DNA of 64,000 nt from Nitrospira sp. GTDB taxonomy: Bacteria; Nitrospirota; Nitrospiria; Nitrospirales; Nitrospiraceae. The position numbers and the translations under genes were made by a program. The notes beneath the pieces are model-generated. The model was not told where the DNA came from and made no database searches. It saw only the letters and a list, made by a program, of their open reading frames with translations. Shown in pieces: positions 18,814-26,667 of this stretch (its first letter is position 1; each line of letters begins with the position of its first letter). The DNA lies in contig JAHBWR010000005.1 of NCBI GenBank assembly GCA_019636875.1, positions 1-64,000 of the forward strand, in the 5' to 3' direction.

Positions 18814-20823
18814 ATGACTGACTACGGTGTCCTCGGAAATTTACTCCTCATTTACACGGTCTCGATCGCCGTGGTGTTCCTCTTCCACCAATTTCGGCTG
18901 CCATCGATTGCCGGATTTCTCGTCGCAGGGGCGTTGATCGGCCCACATGGGCTGAACCTTATTTCCGATATCGAGACGGTACAGGTCTTGGCGGAAATCG
19001 GGATCGTCTTGCTGCTCTTCACGATCGGCATTGAATTTTCATTGAAACATCTGGCCTCGCTTCGCCGACTCCTCCTCATCGCGGCTCCGATTCAAGTCGG
19101 AGGCGTCATCGCCATTGCGTTGGCAGGAGGATTGTTGGTCGGCTTGCCGGCGCCGCAGGCCATTTTCTGGGGGTTCCTCCTGTCACTCAGCAGCACCGCC
19201 ATTGTGCTGAAAGCGCTGGCGGCCAGTGGTGACAGCGACTCACCGCATGGACGGGCCACGATCGGTATTCTCGTGTTTCAGGATTTAGCCGTGGTCCCCA
19301 TGATCTTGCTCACACCCATTCTTGCCAGCCCAAGCGACGGTGCACTCAGCTCTGTGTTGTTTACGTTGGGCAAGTCCATCGTGGTGGTCGGTTGTATCGT
19401 AGCAGGCGCATGGTTCGCAGTTCCAAAACTTCTGGAGCACATTGTTCGCAGCAGAAGCCGAGAACTGTTTCTCCTAACTGTCATCGTCATGTGCCTCGGA
19501 ATCGCCTGGTTGACATCACTCGGAGGGCTCTCCCTGGCCTTGGGTGCCTTCATCGCCGGACTCGTCATTTCGGAGTCTGAATACAGCCATCAGGCCATTG
19601 CCGAAGTCCTTCCATTTCGGGACAGCTTCAATAGCCTATTTTTCGTCTCCATCGGGATCCTGATGGATTGGCGCATCTTGCTTGAATACCCCATGGTGGT
19701 CATCGGCCTCTTGATTTTCGTCCTTCTTGTGAAGTTCGTCACCGGAGCGGCAGCTGTGTTGGCTGTATCTATGCCACCTCGCGCCGCCGTGATGACCGGA
19801 ATCGCTCTGGCACAGGTGGGCGAATTCAGCTTTATCCTGGCACAGGTGGGACAAGACGACAATCTCCTCTCGGGGGCACCCTATCAGATTTTTCTGGCCG
19901 TCTCAGTCTGCTCGATGATTATCACGCCATTCCTGATGCAGCTATCACCGCATATCGGTCGCCGAATCGAGGCCGTTCAACGGCTTCGTCACTGGTTTCC
20001 GGGACAAACCACGGCCCATGTATTGGAAACGGAGGGACGGCATCTCCGGATCAAGGACCATGTCATCATCGTGGGGTACGGATTAAACGGGCGGAATCTG
20101 GCTCGGGTACTGGGAGAGACGGAGGTCCCTTATATTGCTTTGGATTTGGACGGAGATACCGTCCGCCGAGAGGCGGCACATGGACTCCCACTCTACTATG
20201 GAGATGCCACAAACCCAAATGTCTTGAGACACGTGAAGATCGAGAATGCGCGGGTACTGGTCGTTGCGATTTCCGACCCCTTCATGGCGCGCCGGGCGGT
20301 ACAAGTCGCCCGAAGCCTGAACCCCAAGATTCATATCGTCGTGCGAACCCGCTACTTGCGCGAGTTGGAAGAACTCCACCAGCTGGGAGCCGACGATGTG
20401 GTACCTGAAGAATTTGAGACATCCATCGAGATCTTTGCGCTCGTGCTGCGTACCTACAACATGCCGCAAGACTTCGTCATGCGGAAGGCCGAGCAGGTCC
20501 GTCGAGAGGGATACGCACTCCTCCGACGAAGCGAACTGCCCGAGCTGGCACACCACCTTCGCGGTGGCACTCTGACTGATGTGGAAGTGGAAACCTGCAG
20601 GATCGAGGAGCATTCCCCGGCGGTCGGCCAGACACTTCTCCAACTCGCACTACGACCAAAAACCGGTGCCTCCATCATCGCACTGACCAGAGGCGGTGTC
20701 ACCGAATCCAACCCATCGGAGAAAACCAGGCTCTTTGCAGGGGATATCGTGGTGCTGCTCGGATCACGGGATGAGATCCAGCGCGCAATGGGGTTCATCC
20801 TAGCCAGTGAACCGGAAGCCTAG
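18814..20823 (+). CDS. CPA2 cation:proton antiporter, KefB/YbaL type
   Basis: 669 aa. About 12 membrane segments in residues 1-385 (Na_H_exchanger domain; core LLLFTIGIEFSLKHL, SSTAIVLKAL, FQDLAVVPMILL, GAFIAGLVISES). A TrkA-N Rossmann domain follows near 413-530 (VIIVGYGLNGRNLARVL) and a TrkA-C domain at about 580-665. Predicted inner-membrane potassium or sodium/proton exchange gated by nucleotide at the RCK-like domain. Alone on its strand; start ATG at 18814. Confidence 0.94.
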   Translation: MTDYGVLGNLLLIYTVSIAVVFLFHQFRLPSIAGFLVAGALIGPHGLNLISDIETVQVLAEIGIVLLLFTIGIEFSLKHLASLRRLLLIAAPIQVGGVIAIALAGGLLVGLPAPQAIFWGFLLSLSSTAIVLKALAASGDSDSPHGRATIGILVFQDLAVVPMILLTPILASPSDGALSSVLFTLGKSIVVVGCIVAGAWFAVPKLLEHIVRSRSRELFLLTVIVMCLGIAWLTSLGGLSLALGAFIAGLVISESEYSHQAIAEVLPFRDSFNSLFFVSIGILMDWRILLEYPMVVIGLLIFVLLVKFVTGAAAVLAVSMPPRAAVMTGIALAQVGEFSFILAQVGQDDNLLSGAPYQIFLAVSVCSMIITPFLMQLSPHIGRRIEAVQRLRHWFPGQTTAHVLETEGRHLRIKDHVIIVGYGLNGRNLARVLGETEVPYIALDLDGDTVRREAAHGLPLYYGDATNPNVLRHVKIENARVLVVAISDPFMARRAVQVARSLNPKIHIVVRTRYLRELEELHQLGADDVVPEEFETSIEIFALVLRTYNMPQDFVMRKAEQVRREGYALLRRSELPELAHHLRGGTLTDVEVETCRIEEHSPAVGQTLLQLALRPKTGASIIALTRGGVTESNPSEKTRLFAGDIVVLLGSRDEIQRAMGFILASEPEA

Positions 20824-20831
20824 CGTACGAG

Positions 20832-21914
20832 TCAGCTCCGCCACCTAAGCGTCACTCGTTCCTTGAGCGGATGCTCGAAAGGTCGCCCTGTCTGAACCGA
20901 CTCGAGATGGGCAGCCTTGAGCTTGTAGTACCATTTAGCCAGCATGTCGGCATCGCCAACAAACATCGATGAAGGCTTGTGCCGCAGCCCCATCACAAGA
21001 TGCTTCATGGCTCGTTCATCTTGCCTCAGAAACATTTTCGTCAATGTTCGAAAGATGAGATTCCCAAAAGGCAACCAATGTAGGCCCCGCCAATAGGCCG
21101 AAAAATCGATCCGACACTCCATCTCTGACACGGGGGTTGCCATCAATCGATTGGCCAGCCACGCGGTTCCACATTGCATAAGCTCAACCCGTTGATTCGG
21201 CAGTACGAAATCGATGGTCGTGCTGAGCGGTCCTCCGTAGATCCGTTCCATCCAATGAAACGGACCGCTGTTCTTGGCCGGCCGATGAGCGGTCATCCGA
21301 AAACCGTTCGGAATCGGCTCAAAAATTTTGGTCTTCTCGTGCATTCGAGCATCACTGCGCCACCAGGAATGGACATAGGGCCCGTGAACTGGGTCAATCA
21401 GACCGATGACGCCGTCGTCAGCCGTGCAGGTGTAGGTCAACGAAATGTGGAAGGTTTGTCGAGGTTCAGAGGGAAGCGGCATGCGTGGAACCGGCGGCAA
21501 GGGATCGAGGTTTCCGCGTTCATCGGCGAGATATAACCAAATCATCCCATCGGTTTCTTCCGCCGGATACGTGGCAATGCCGATCTTATCGGTCTTCAGA
21601 ATGGGGTCATCTGGAAGAGCCGGGATGCGCTGACAACGCCCCTTTGTATCGAATTGCCAGCCATGATATGGGCATTCCACTCGCTCGCCGTCGAATCGGC
21701 CGAACGACAAGGGCATCCCCCGATGAGGGCAGATATCACGCATGGCCGATAGCGTGCCGGTCCGATCACGGCACAGCACGATCGGCAATCCCAACATCTG
21801 AAGTGCCTTCATCGTCCCTGAACGCAAGGTATGACTCGGCATAGCCGGATACCAAAATCCAAAGAGAGGAGCACTCCTCGAAACCGTGCTTTCACCTGAT
21901 GGCTGTTCGATCAT
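20832..21914 (-). CDS. Rieske non-heme iron oxygenase
   Basis: 360 aa. Rieske [2Fe-2S] ligands CPHRG and CPYHGW near residues 60-85 (C-x-H ... C-x2-H). The C-terminal region resembles ring-hydroxylating oxygenases of the vanillate demethylase / pheophorbide a oxygenase group. Substrate unknown; no reductase or ferredoxin gene adjoins. Start at 21914 (ATG); a TTG two codons earlier is possible. Convergent with the antiporter gene (8 nt between stops). Confidence 0.88.
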   Translation of the reverse strand: MIEQPSGESTVSRSAPLFGFWYPAMPSHTLRSGTMKALQMLGLPIVLCRDRTGTLSAMRDICPHRGMPLSFGRFDGERVECPYHGWQFDTKGRCQRIPALPDDPILKTDKIGIATYPAEETDGMIWLYLADERGNLDPLPPVPRMPLPSEPRQTFHISLTYTCTADDGVIGLIDPVHGPYVHSWWRSDARMHEKTKIFEPIPNGFRMTAHRPAKNSGPFHWMERIYGGPLSTTIDFVLPNQRVELMQCGTAWLANRLMATPVSEMECRIDFSAYWRGLHWLPFGNLIFRTLTKMFLRQDERAMKHLVMGLRHKPSSMFVGDADMLAKWYYKLKAAHLESVQTGRPFEHPLKERVTLRWRS

Positions 21915-22025
21915 TCGCAAGGATAGGAGAATCAGTCGCTAGGCATCATGGTAATGGACAGGACTATACTGGGGGTAAAGGACTAGGTCAAGCAAGGGGC
22001 AAAGGACGCATGGTTGTCCGGTTCC

Positions 22026-22055
22026 TTGACACCCCAAACAATCACATACTATTCT
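22026..22055 (+). promoter_or_regulatory. Sigma70-type promoter for dsrE2-tusA
   Basis: TTGACA (22026-22031), 18-bp spacer, TATTCT (22050-22055), about 60 nt upstream of the ATG at 22114. Same -10 sequence as the rplI promoter. Confidence 0.55.
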
Positions 22056-22113
22056 CTTCATAGAGACCATTCTGAGCCTTTCGGAAGGCTCTGCTCGATA
22101 AAGAGGTGACGTG

Positions 22114-22644
22114 ATGATCGCGACGCAAATTGAACCAACGGCGACGTTGGCACAGCTACAGGAGTCGAAGCCGGAAAGAGTCACGATCGTGTTACTGAGC
22201 GGTGATCTCGATCGTGCGATGGCCGCGTTTATTATCGCGACAGGTGCGGCCGCCATGGGCATGCGCGTGACGGTGTTCTTTACATTTTGGGGACTGAATG
22301 CCATCCGGAGAAGGGGAGCAACCAGTTCCGCAAAAGATTGGCTCCGACGGATGTTTGGTTTACTCAACAAAGGTGGCGCCGATACACTCCCTCTCTCCCG
22401 CTTCCATTTTGGAGGGATCGGCACCAAGATGATGCAGAAAGTCATGAAGCAAAATAGGATGCCGGGAGTTCCGGAATTGATGCAGACGGCCCTCGATCTA
22501 GGTGTGCGATTTATCGCCTGTACCACGACGATGGGTCTCATGGGCATTACCAAAGACACACTGGTTGACGGCATCGATCAGTTCGCCGGCGTAACGACCT
22601 ATTTGGCGGAAGCCAAGCAAGGCAGCGTCAACCTGTTCATCTGA
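22114..22644 (+). CDS. DsrE2-like sulfur-trafficking protein
   Basis: 176 aa. DsrE/DsrF/DrsH-like fold: VTIVLLSGDLDRAMAAFIIATGAAAMGMRVTVFFTFWG, a loop GADTLPLSRFHFGGIG and the conserved cysteine in FIACTTTMGLMGI. The cysteine and MGLMG sequence match the DsrE2 group, which accepts persulfide sulfur and works with TusA in cytoplasmic sulfur transfer. tusA follows 27 nt downstream. GAGGTG precedes the start; a GTG one codon upstream is also possible. Confidence 0.9.
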   Translation: MIATQIEPTATLAQLQESKPERVTIVLLSGDLDRAMAAFIIATGAAAMGMRVTVFFTFWGLNAIRRRGATSSAKDWLRRMFGLLNKGGADTLPLSRFHFGGIGTKMMQKVMKQNRMPGVPELMQTALDLGVRFIACTTTMGLMGITKDTLVDGIDQFAGVTTYLAEAKQGSVNLFI

Positions 22645-22671
22645 ACCATCAACTGAAGCGAGAGGGCGTTG

Positions 22672-22917
22672 ATGATGCAAGCCGATGTCAAACTCGATAC
22701 CTTGGGGTACTTCTGTCCGATGCCGATCATCCTGACGTCCAAAAAAATAAAAGAGTTGGCATTGGGGCAAGTCTTAGAAGTCGTCTCGGATGATGAGGGC
22801 ATCAAGAAAGACATGCCCGCCTGGTGTGAGACCACTGGCCATCAAATGATGGGTTTGGAAGAGGAACAGGCGAAGTCGGGCCGGATCTACAAGGCTTTTG
22901 TCAAGAAAACCAAGTAG
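22672..22917 (+). CDS. TusA-like sulfur carrier
   Basis: 81 aa. TusA/SirA fold with the active-site CPMP motif (DTLGYFCPMPIILTSKKIKEL) and GQVLEVVSDDEGIKKDMPAWC. The cysteine carries persulfide sulfur to acceptor proteins. Directly behind the DsrE2-like gene and closed by the terminator at 22943-22990, so the two form a two-gene unit. ATGs at 22672 and 22675 are equally possible starts. Confidence 0.92.
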   Translation: MMQADVKLDTLGYFCPMPIILTSKKIKELALGQVLEVVSDDEGIKKDMPAWCETTGHQMMGLEEEQAKSGRIYKAFVKKTK

Positions 22918-22942
22918 TCTGATCTTTCACAGACGCGGAGAG

Positions 22943-22990
22943 CACGAAAGCCGGAAGGACGATGGTTGGTCCTCCGGCTTTTTCGTGTGG
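22943..22990 (+). terminator. Rho-independent terminator after tusA
   Basis: Stem AAAGCCGGAAGGAC (22947-22960) with GTCCTCCGGCTTT (22969-22981): one bulged A, 8-nt loop, followed by T residues. Flanking CACG/CGTG extends the stem. Confidence 0.85.
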
Positions 22991-23005
22991 ACTCATGACA
23001 GTGAC

Positions 23006-24472
23006 ATGAAACAACTCGTCGAGTGCGTTCCTAACTTTAGTGAAGGCCGGAATCAAACGACGATTCAGGCGCTGATTGATGCCGTGAAATCCACCGAAGG
23101 TGTAGTGCTGCTGGACCACTCAATGGATACGGATCACCATCGAGCCGTGCTGACGTTCTGCGGAGCTCCTGCGGCCATGATCGAGGCCGCTTTTCGTGCG
23201 ATTCGAGTCGCCACCGATCTGATTGATCTACGTACCCATGGCGGTGTCCATCCTCGTATCGGAGCGACGGACGTGGTGCCGTTCATACCGATCAAAGGCA
23301 CCACGATGCAAGACTGCGTTCAGCTCGCCAAACAACTGGGAGATCGAGTTGGACGCGAGTTCCAGATCCCGGTCTTCTTGTACGAGCGTTCTGCAGCTCA
23401 CATCGACCATGCCCCGCTGGAGGCCGTTCGACGGGGAGGGCTTGAAGGCTTAGCCTTCCGCATGGCTTCCGATCCCGATTGGACGCCGGACTTCGGCCCA
23501 GCTCGACTTCATCAAAGTGCGGGAGCGATCGCGATCGGCGCACGCCCTCCCCTCATCGCCTATAATGTGAACCTTCACTCAACGGACGTTGCGGTTGCTC
23601 GGTCGATCGCGAGGACTATTCGCCATTCAAGCGGAGGGTTACCCTATCTCAAGGCAATCGGGGTGGAATTACCCAGCCGTGGCATGGTCCAGATCGCGAT
23701 GAATTTGACTGATTACCAGGTCACTCCGATCCACACCGCTCTACAGTCGGTCAAAATCGAAGCCGCAAAGTATGAAATCGAGGTGGCTGGAAGCGAACTG
23801 ATCGGCCTGGTACCACAGGCGGCATTGGACCAAGCTGCTGCTACTTCGTTAGAGCTCAATCGATTCGATTCCAGTCAGGTACTCGAAACCCGGATAGCCG
23901 AAGCCCTGCAGAGTAGGAACGAGACGGACGAGACCGTATCGGACTTTCTCGCTGCAGTAGCAGAAGCTGCGCCCTCACGAGCGGGCGGCAGTGTGACGGC
24001 GCTCGTTGGTGCTTTGGCGGCTTCTCTTGGAGTGATGGGAGCACGTCTTGGTCGCCACCAAGATACCGAACAACGCTTGCTTCTCTTGAGCCGACGGCTT
24101 CATCAACTCGTTCAAGAAGATACCACGGCTTATGAAGAGCTAATGCATGCTTATAAGATTCCTAAGCAGCACCCAGATCGTCCGATGGCGGTTTCGACAG
24201 CTCTCCATAAAGCTACAGAAGTACCTCTAGAGATTGCTGAACTCTCTTGTGAGGTGGGAAGGTCTATTGATTCCGCCCTTCCCTCAGCAAAACGAGCCGT
24301 TCATTCTGATCTTACGGTAGGTATAACGATGGCAATAGCGGCGGCTCACGCGGCACTTCATACCGTCAACGCAAACATTACATTGCAATCAAATCAACAT
24401 CTTATCGATGCTCTGCGGCCCAGAGTCGAGCAATCAGAGCAAAACCTTGAGGAACTAAAAAGGTTGTGTTAG
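23006..24472 (+). CDS. Bifunctional glutamate formiminotransferase / formimino-THF cyclodeaminase
   Basis: 488 aa. Residues 1-300 are the formiminotransferase (VECVPNFSEGRN at the start; DHHRAVLTFCG; HGGVHPRIGATDVVPFIP). Residues about 312-488 are the cyclodeaminase (FLAAVAEAAPSRAGGSVTAL, then a helical domain). It moves a formimino group to THF and converts it to methenyl-THF plus ammonia, so it joins the one-carbon functions of glyA and kbl-tdh. No histidine-utilisation (hut) genes are near. Start from family alignment; no good ribosome site seen. Confidence 0.93.
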   Translation: MKQLVECVPNFSEGRNQTTIQALIDAVKSTEGVVLLDHSMDTDHHRAVLTFCGAPAAMIEAAFRAIRVATDLIDLRTHGGVHPRIGATDVVPFIPIKGTTMQDCVQLAKQLGDRVGREFQIPVFLYERSAAHIDHAPLEAVRRGGLEGLAFRMASDPDWTPDFGPARLHQSAGAIAIGARPPLIAYNVNLHSTDVAVARSIARTIRHSSGGLPYLKAIGVELPSRGMVQIAMNLTDYQVTPIHTALQSVKIEAAKYEIEVAGSELIGLVPQAALDQAAATSLELNRFDSSQVLETRIAEALQSRNETDETVSDFLAAVAEAAPSRAGGSVTALVGALAASLGVMGARLGRHQDTEQRLLLLSRRLHQLVQEDTTAYEELMHAYKIPKQHPDRPMAVSTALHKATEVPLEIAELSCEVGRSIDSALPSAKRAVHSDLTVGITMAIAAAHAALHTVNANITLQSNQHLIDALRPRVEQSEQNLEELKRLC

Positions 24473-24544
24473 ACTCCGACGCCGAATTCGTGGAAACCCT
24501 AAGCAGCAGGCTGACCTGGCCTGAGAAAGTCGAAAGTCACGCGA

Positions 24545-24739
24545 ATGGAAATCAAGGTTTTTAACAATAACGTTGAAAAAGCCCTGAAGGTCGCGAAAAA
24601 GAAGTTGGCGGGAGAAGGGCTATTTCGCGAGCTCAAGCGCCGTCGTTTCTATGAGAAGCCCAGTGTCAGGAAGAAAGCCAAACAGCGTGAGGCACAGAGG
24701 CGTCGTCAAAAATGGCTTTCCAAGCGAAGACCTGACTAG
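24545..24739 (+). CDS. rpsU: 30S ribosomal protein bS21
   Basis: 64 aa, highly basic, full family length: MEIKVFNNNVEKALKVAKKK at the start, then FRELKRRRFYEKPSVRKKAK. Short distance (72 nt) behind the folate enzyme. Confidence 0.96.
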   Translation: MEIKVFNNNVEKALKVAKKKLAGEGLFRELKRRRFYEKPSVRKKAKQREAQRRRQKWLSKRRPD

Positions 24740-24802
24740 CCCTATCCCAAGCGTGTCCCTGTCCCCCTCGGTCATCTTCCTTCTTGTTTTAATCCAAGTC
24801 TG

Positions 24803-25462
24803 ATGCGCCGGGATGACATCCACGAGGCGATCCGACTTGTGAGGCAAGAGGTTCGCCGATGGCAGGAACCGGTCCTCGGCGTCGTTGCCAAGCAATCCAA
24901 CCGAGATCCGTTTCTGATCCTTATCTCCTGTCTCCTGAGCCTTCGCACGAAAGACAAAACCACTAGGGAAGCCAGTGATCGACTGTTTACCCTAGCACAC
25001 ACACCGACATCACTGCTGAAGCTGCCCCTGAAAAAGATCGAACGGGCGATCTATCCGGTCGGATTCTACCGAACGAAGGCCAAATCAATTCATCAGATTT
25101 GCCATCAGCTGATCGATAAATACGGAGGCAGGGTCCCGGACTCCATCGACGAACTGGTAACCCTCCCAGGAGTTGGACGAAAGACCGCCAATCTGGTCGT
25201 CACTGTCGGATTTCAAAAGCCTGGAATTTGCGTCGATGTGCATGTCCATCGCATCAGTAACCGGTGGGGCTATATCAAAACGAAAACTCCTGAAGAATCG
25301 GAACAGGCCCTCAGACGTAAGCTCCCAAAACAGTACTGGATCACCTACAACGACCTCCTCGTCCCCTATGGACAAAACCTGTGCTTTCCGGTTTCGCCGC
25401 TCTGCAGCCGATGTAAGTTGAGCGGACTGTGCGATCAGGTAGGAGTCACAAAGTCACGTTAA
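24803..25462 (+). CDS. nth: Endonuclease III
   Basis: 219 aa. HhH motif LPGVGRKTANLVV with catalytic Lys, catalytic Asp in VDVHVHRISNRWG, and C-terminal [4Fe-4S] cluster C-x6-C-x2-C-x5-C (CFPVSPLCSRCKLSGLC). DNA glycosylase/AP lyase for oxidised pyrimidines. ATG at 24803. Confidence 0.96.
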   Translation: MRRDDIHEAIRLVRQEVRRWQEPVLGVVAKQSNRDPFLILISCLLSLRTKDKTTREASDRLFTLAHTPTSLLKLPLKKIERAIYPVGFYRTKAKSIHQICHQLIDKYGGRVPDSIDELVTLPGVGRKTANLVVTVGFQKPGICVDVHVHRISNRWGYIKTKTPEESEQALRRKLPKQYWITYNDLLVPYGQNLCFPVSPLCSRCKLSGLCDQVGVTKSR

Positions 25463-25531
25463 ACGTGAAACGCGAGAGGATATCGCCAAGGCCCCCCTCT
25501 CTCACCTTTTATGTTTTACTGTTCACATCCC

Positions 25532-25951
25532 TCAGATGAACAATTTCGTTTCTGCCTCGGCAGTCAGCGATAGGATGGCCGGTAGCCCCATGACCTCATC
25601 GACATTCTTTTCGACCGCGTTCGTGTCCACGCCCATATACTCTAACCCAGCACTGCAGGCGATAAGCCGGAGCTTTCCGACCAGCTTGGCATCCTGAAAC
25701 ATTTCGGAGATCTTCGGCACCTTCTTCTCTTTGAGCAGCCGAGCCACCTCCTCGGCTGATCCCGCATATTCCGGCGGGAAATCAATCTGATCGATCTTGC
25801 CCTCGGCTAGCTTTTTGATCGTCCAGAACAACAAGACCACGATCACGTCCTTGCCCATCGCCGCGGCCGTCATGCCAAGTGTCGCAACTTGGTGCAGCTT
25901 ATCGTAGGTCGCATTGTGGGCAAAAATGACGAACTTTGGTGTGGTGGACAT
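25532..25951 (-). CDS. DsrE family protein
   Basis: 139 aa. FVIFAHNATYDKLHQVATLGMTAAAMGKDVIVVLLFW at the N-terminus and the conserved cysteine block LRLIACSAGLEYMGVD mark a DsrE/DsrF-like fold, with an insertion EGKIDQIDFPPEYAGSAEEVA. Like the DsrE2 protein at 22114 it ends in a KLFI/NLFI motif. Predicted sulfur-relay or small-molecule-binding protein. Convergent with nth. Confidence 0.85.
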   Translation of the reverse strand: MSTTPKFVIFAHNATYDKLHQVATLGMTAAAMGKDVIVVLLFWTIKKLAEGKIDQIDFPPEYAGSAEEVARLLKEKKVPKISEMFQDAKLVGKLRLIACSAGLEYMGVDTNAVEKNVDEVMGLPAILSLTAEAETKLFI

Positions 25952-26142
25952 GTCCAGTTCTTCCGCACTTGCGTTTTCAGGTTGTTCGCATAATCGGCAG
26001 TGGCCGAATTAGTTTCCGCGAGAGACTCCAATCGTAGCTCCAAGCTTAGTGATTATAACGACCAGACCCAACCGCGTAAACACGAGACTTCACATCTGCT
26101 TCGCCTTGAGGGGCGCGCAGGCCCATGCTAGGATGCCGCCCG

Positions 26143-26574
26143 ATGGATTGGCTACTGACGACGGTTCAACGGTACGTCTCAACTGAAGCGCTCGTGACCC
26201 TGACGGCGCTTTCGATCATCTTCTTTGTTGGATCGCTGATCGCCATCCCGTTCATCCTCGTTCGGCTTCCAACAGATTTTTTCGACACTCGAGTTCCACG
26301 CCGTTGGATGGTAAATCACCACCCAGTGCTTCGACTATTCGGTCACATCGCGAAGAACGTGGTTGGGGCCATCTTTCTCTTCGCCGGATTCCTCATGCTA
26401 TTCTTGCCGGGCCAAGGCATTCTCACGATGCTGATCGGTGTGACCATGTTGGATTTTCCAGGCAAGCGAAGGTTAGAGGCGAGAATGATCGGCCAACCGG
26501 CGGTGCTCAACACCATCAACAGTATGCGCCAGAAGTTCGGCAAGCCACCGCTCACCATTGCGCCACAACTGTGA
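26143..26574 (+). CDS. Small membrane protein, PGPGW-like family
   Basis: 143 aa with two or three membrane segments (about 14-38 and 72-105). Core FLPGQGILTMLIGVTMLDFPGKRRLEA resembles the PGPGW putative transmembrane family (PF09656). Function unknown. Start set at 26143 (MDWLLTTV); an in-frame ATG six codons upstream is possible. Confidence 0.7.
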   Translation: MDWLLTTVQRYVSTEALVTLTALSIIFFVGSLIAIPFILVRLPTDFFDTRVPRRWMVNHHPVLRLFGHIAKNVVGAIFLFAGFLMLFLPGQGILTMLIGVTMLDFPGKRRLEARMIGQPAVLNTINSMRQKFGKPPLTIAPQL

Positions 26575-26667
26575 ACGGGCAAACCATTCGTTCTCCCCGA
26601 ATCATACCTCAGAAGTCGTCAACGCCTATGCCTGAACATTCACCAACTCTGAGGAAAGACTCCCCCC

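Noticed and set aside
21921-22025. Possible riboswitch or RNA gene before dsrE2
   Set aside because: Only a promoter is visible; no stable fold or known motif found.
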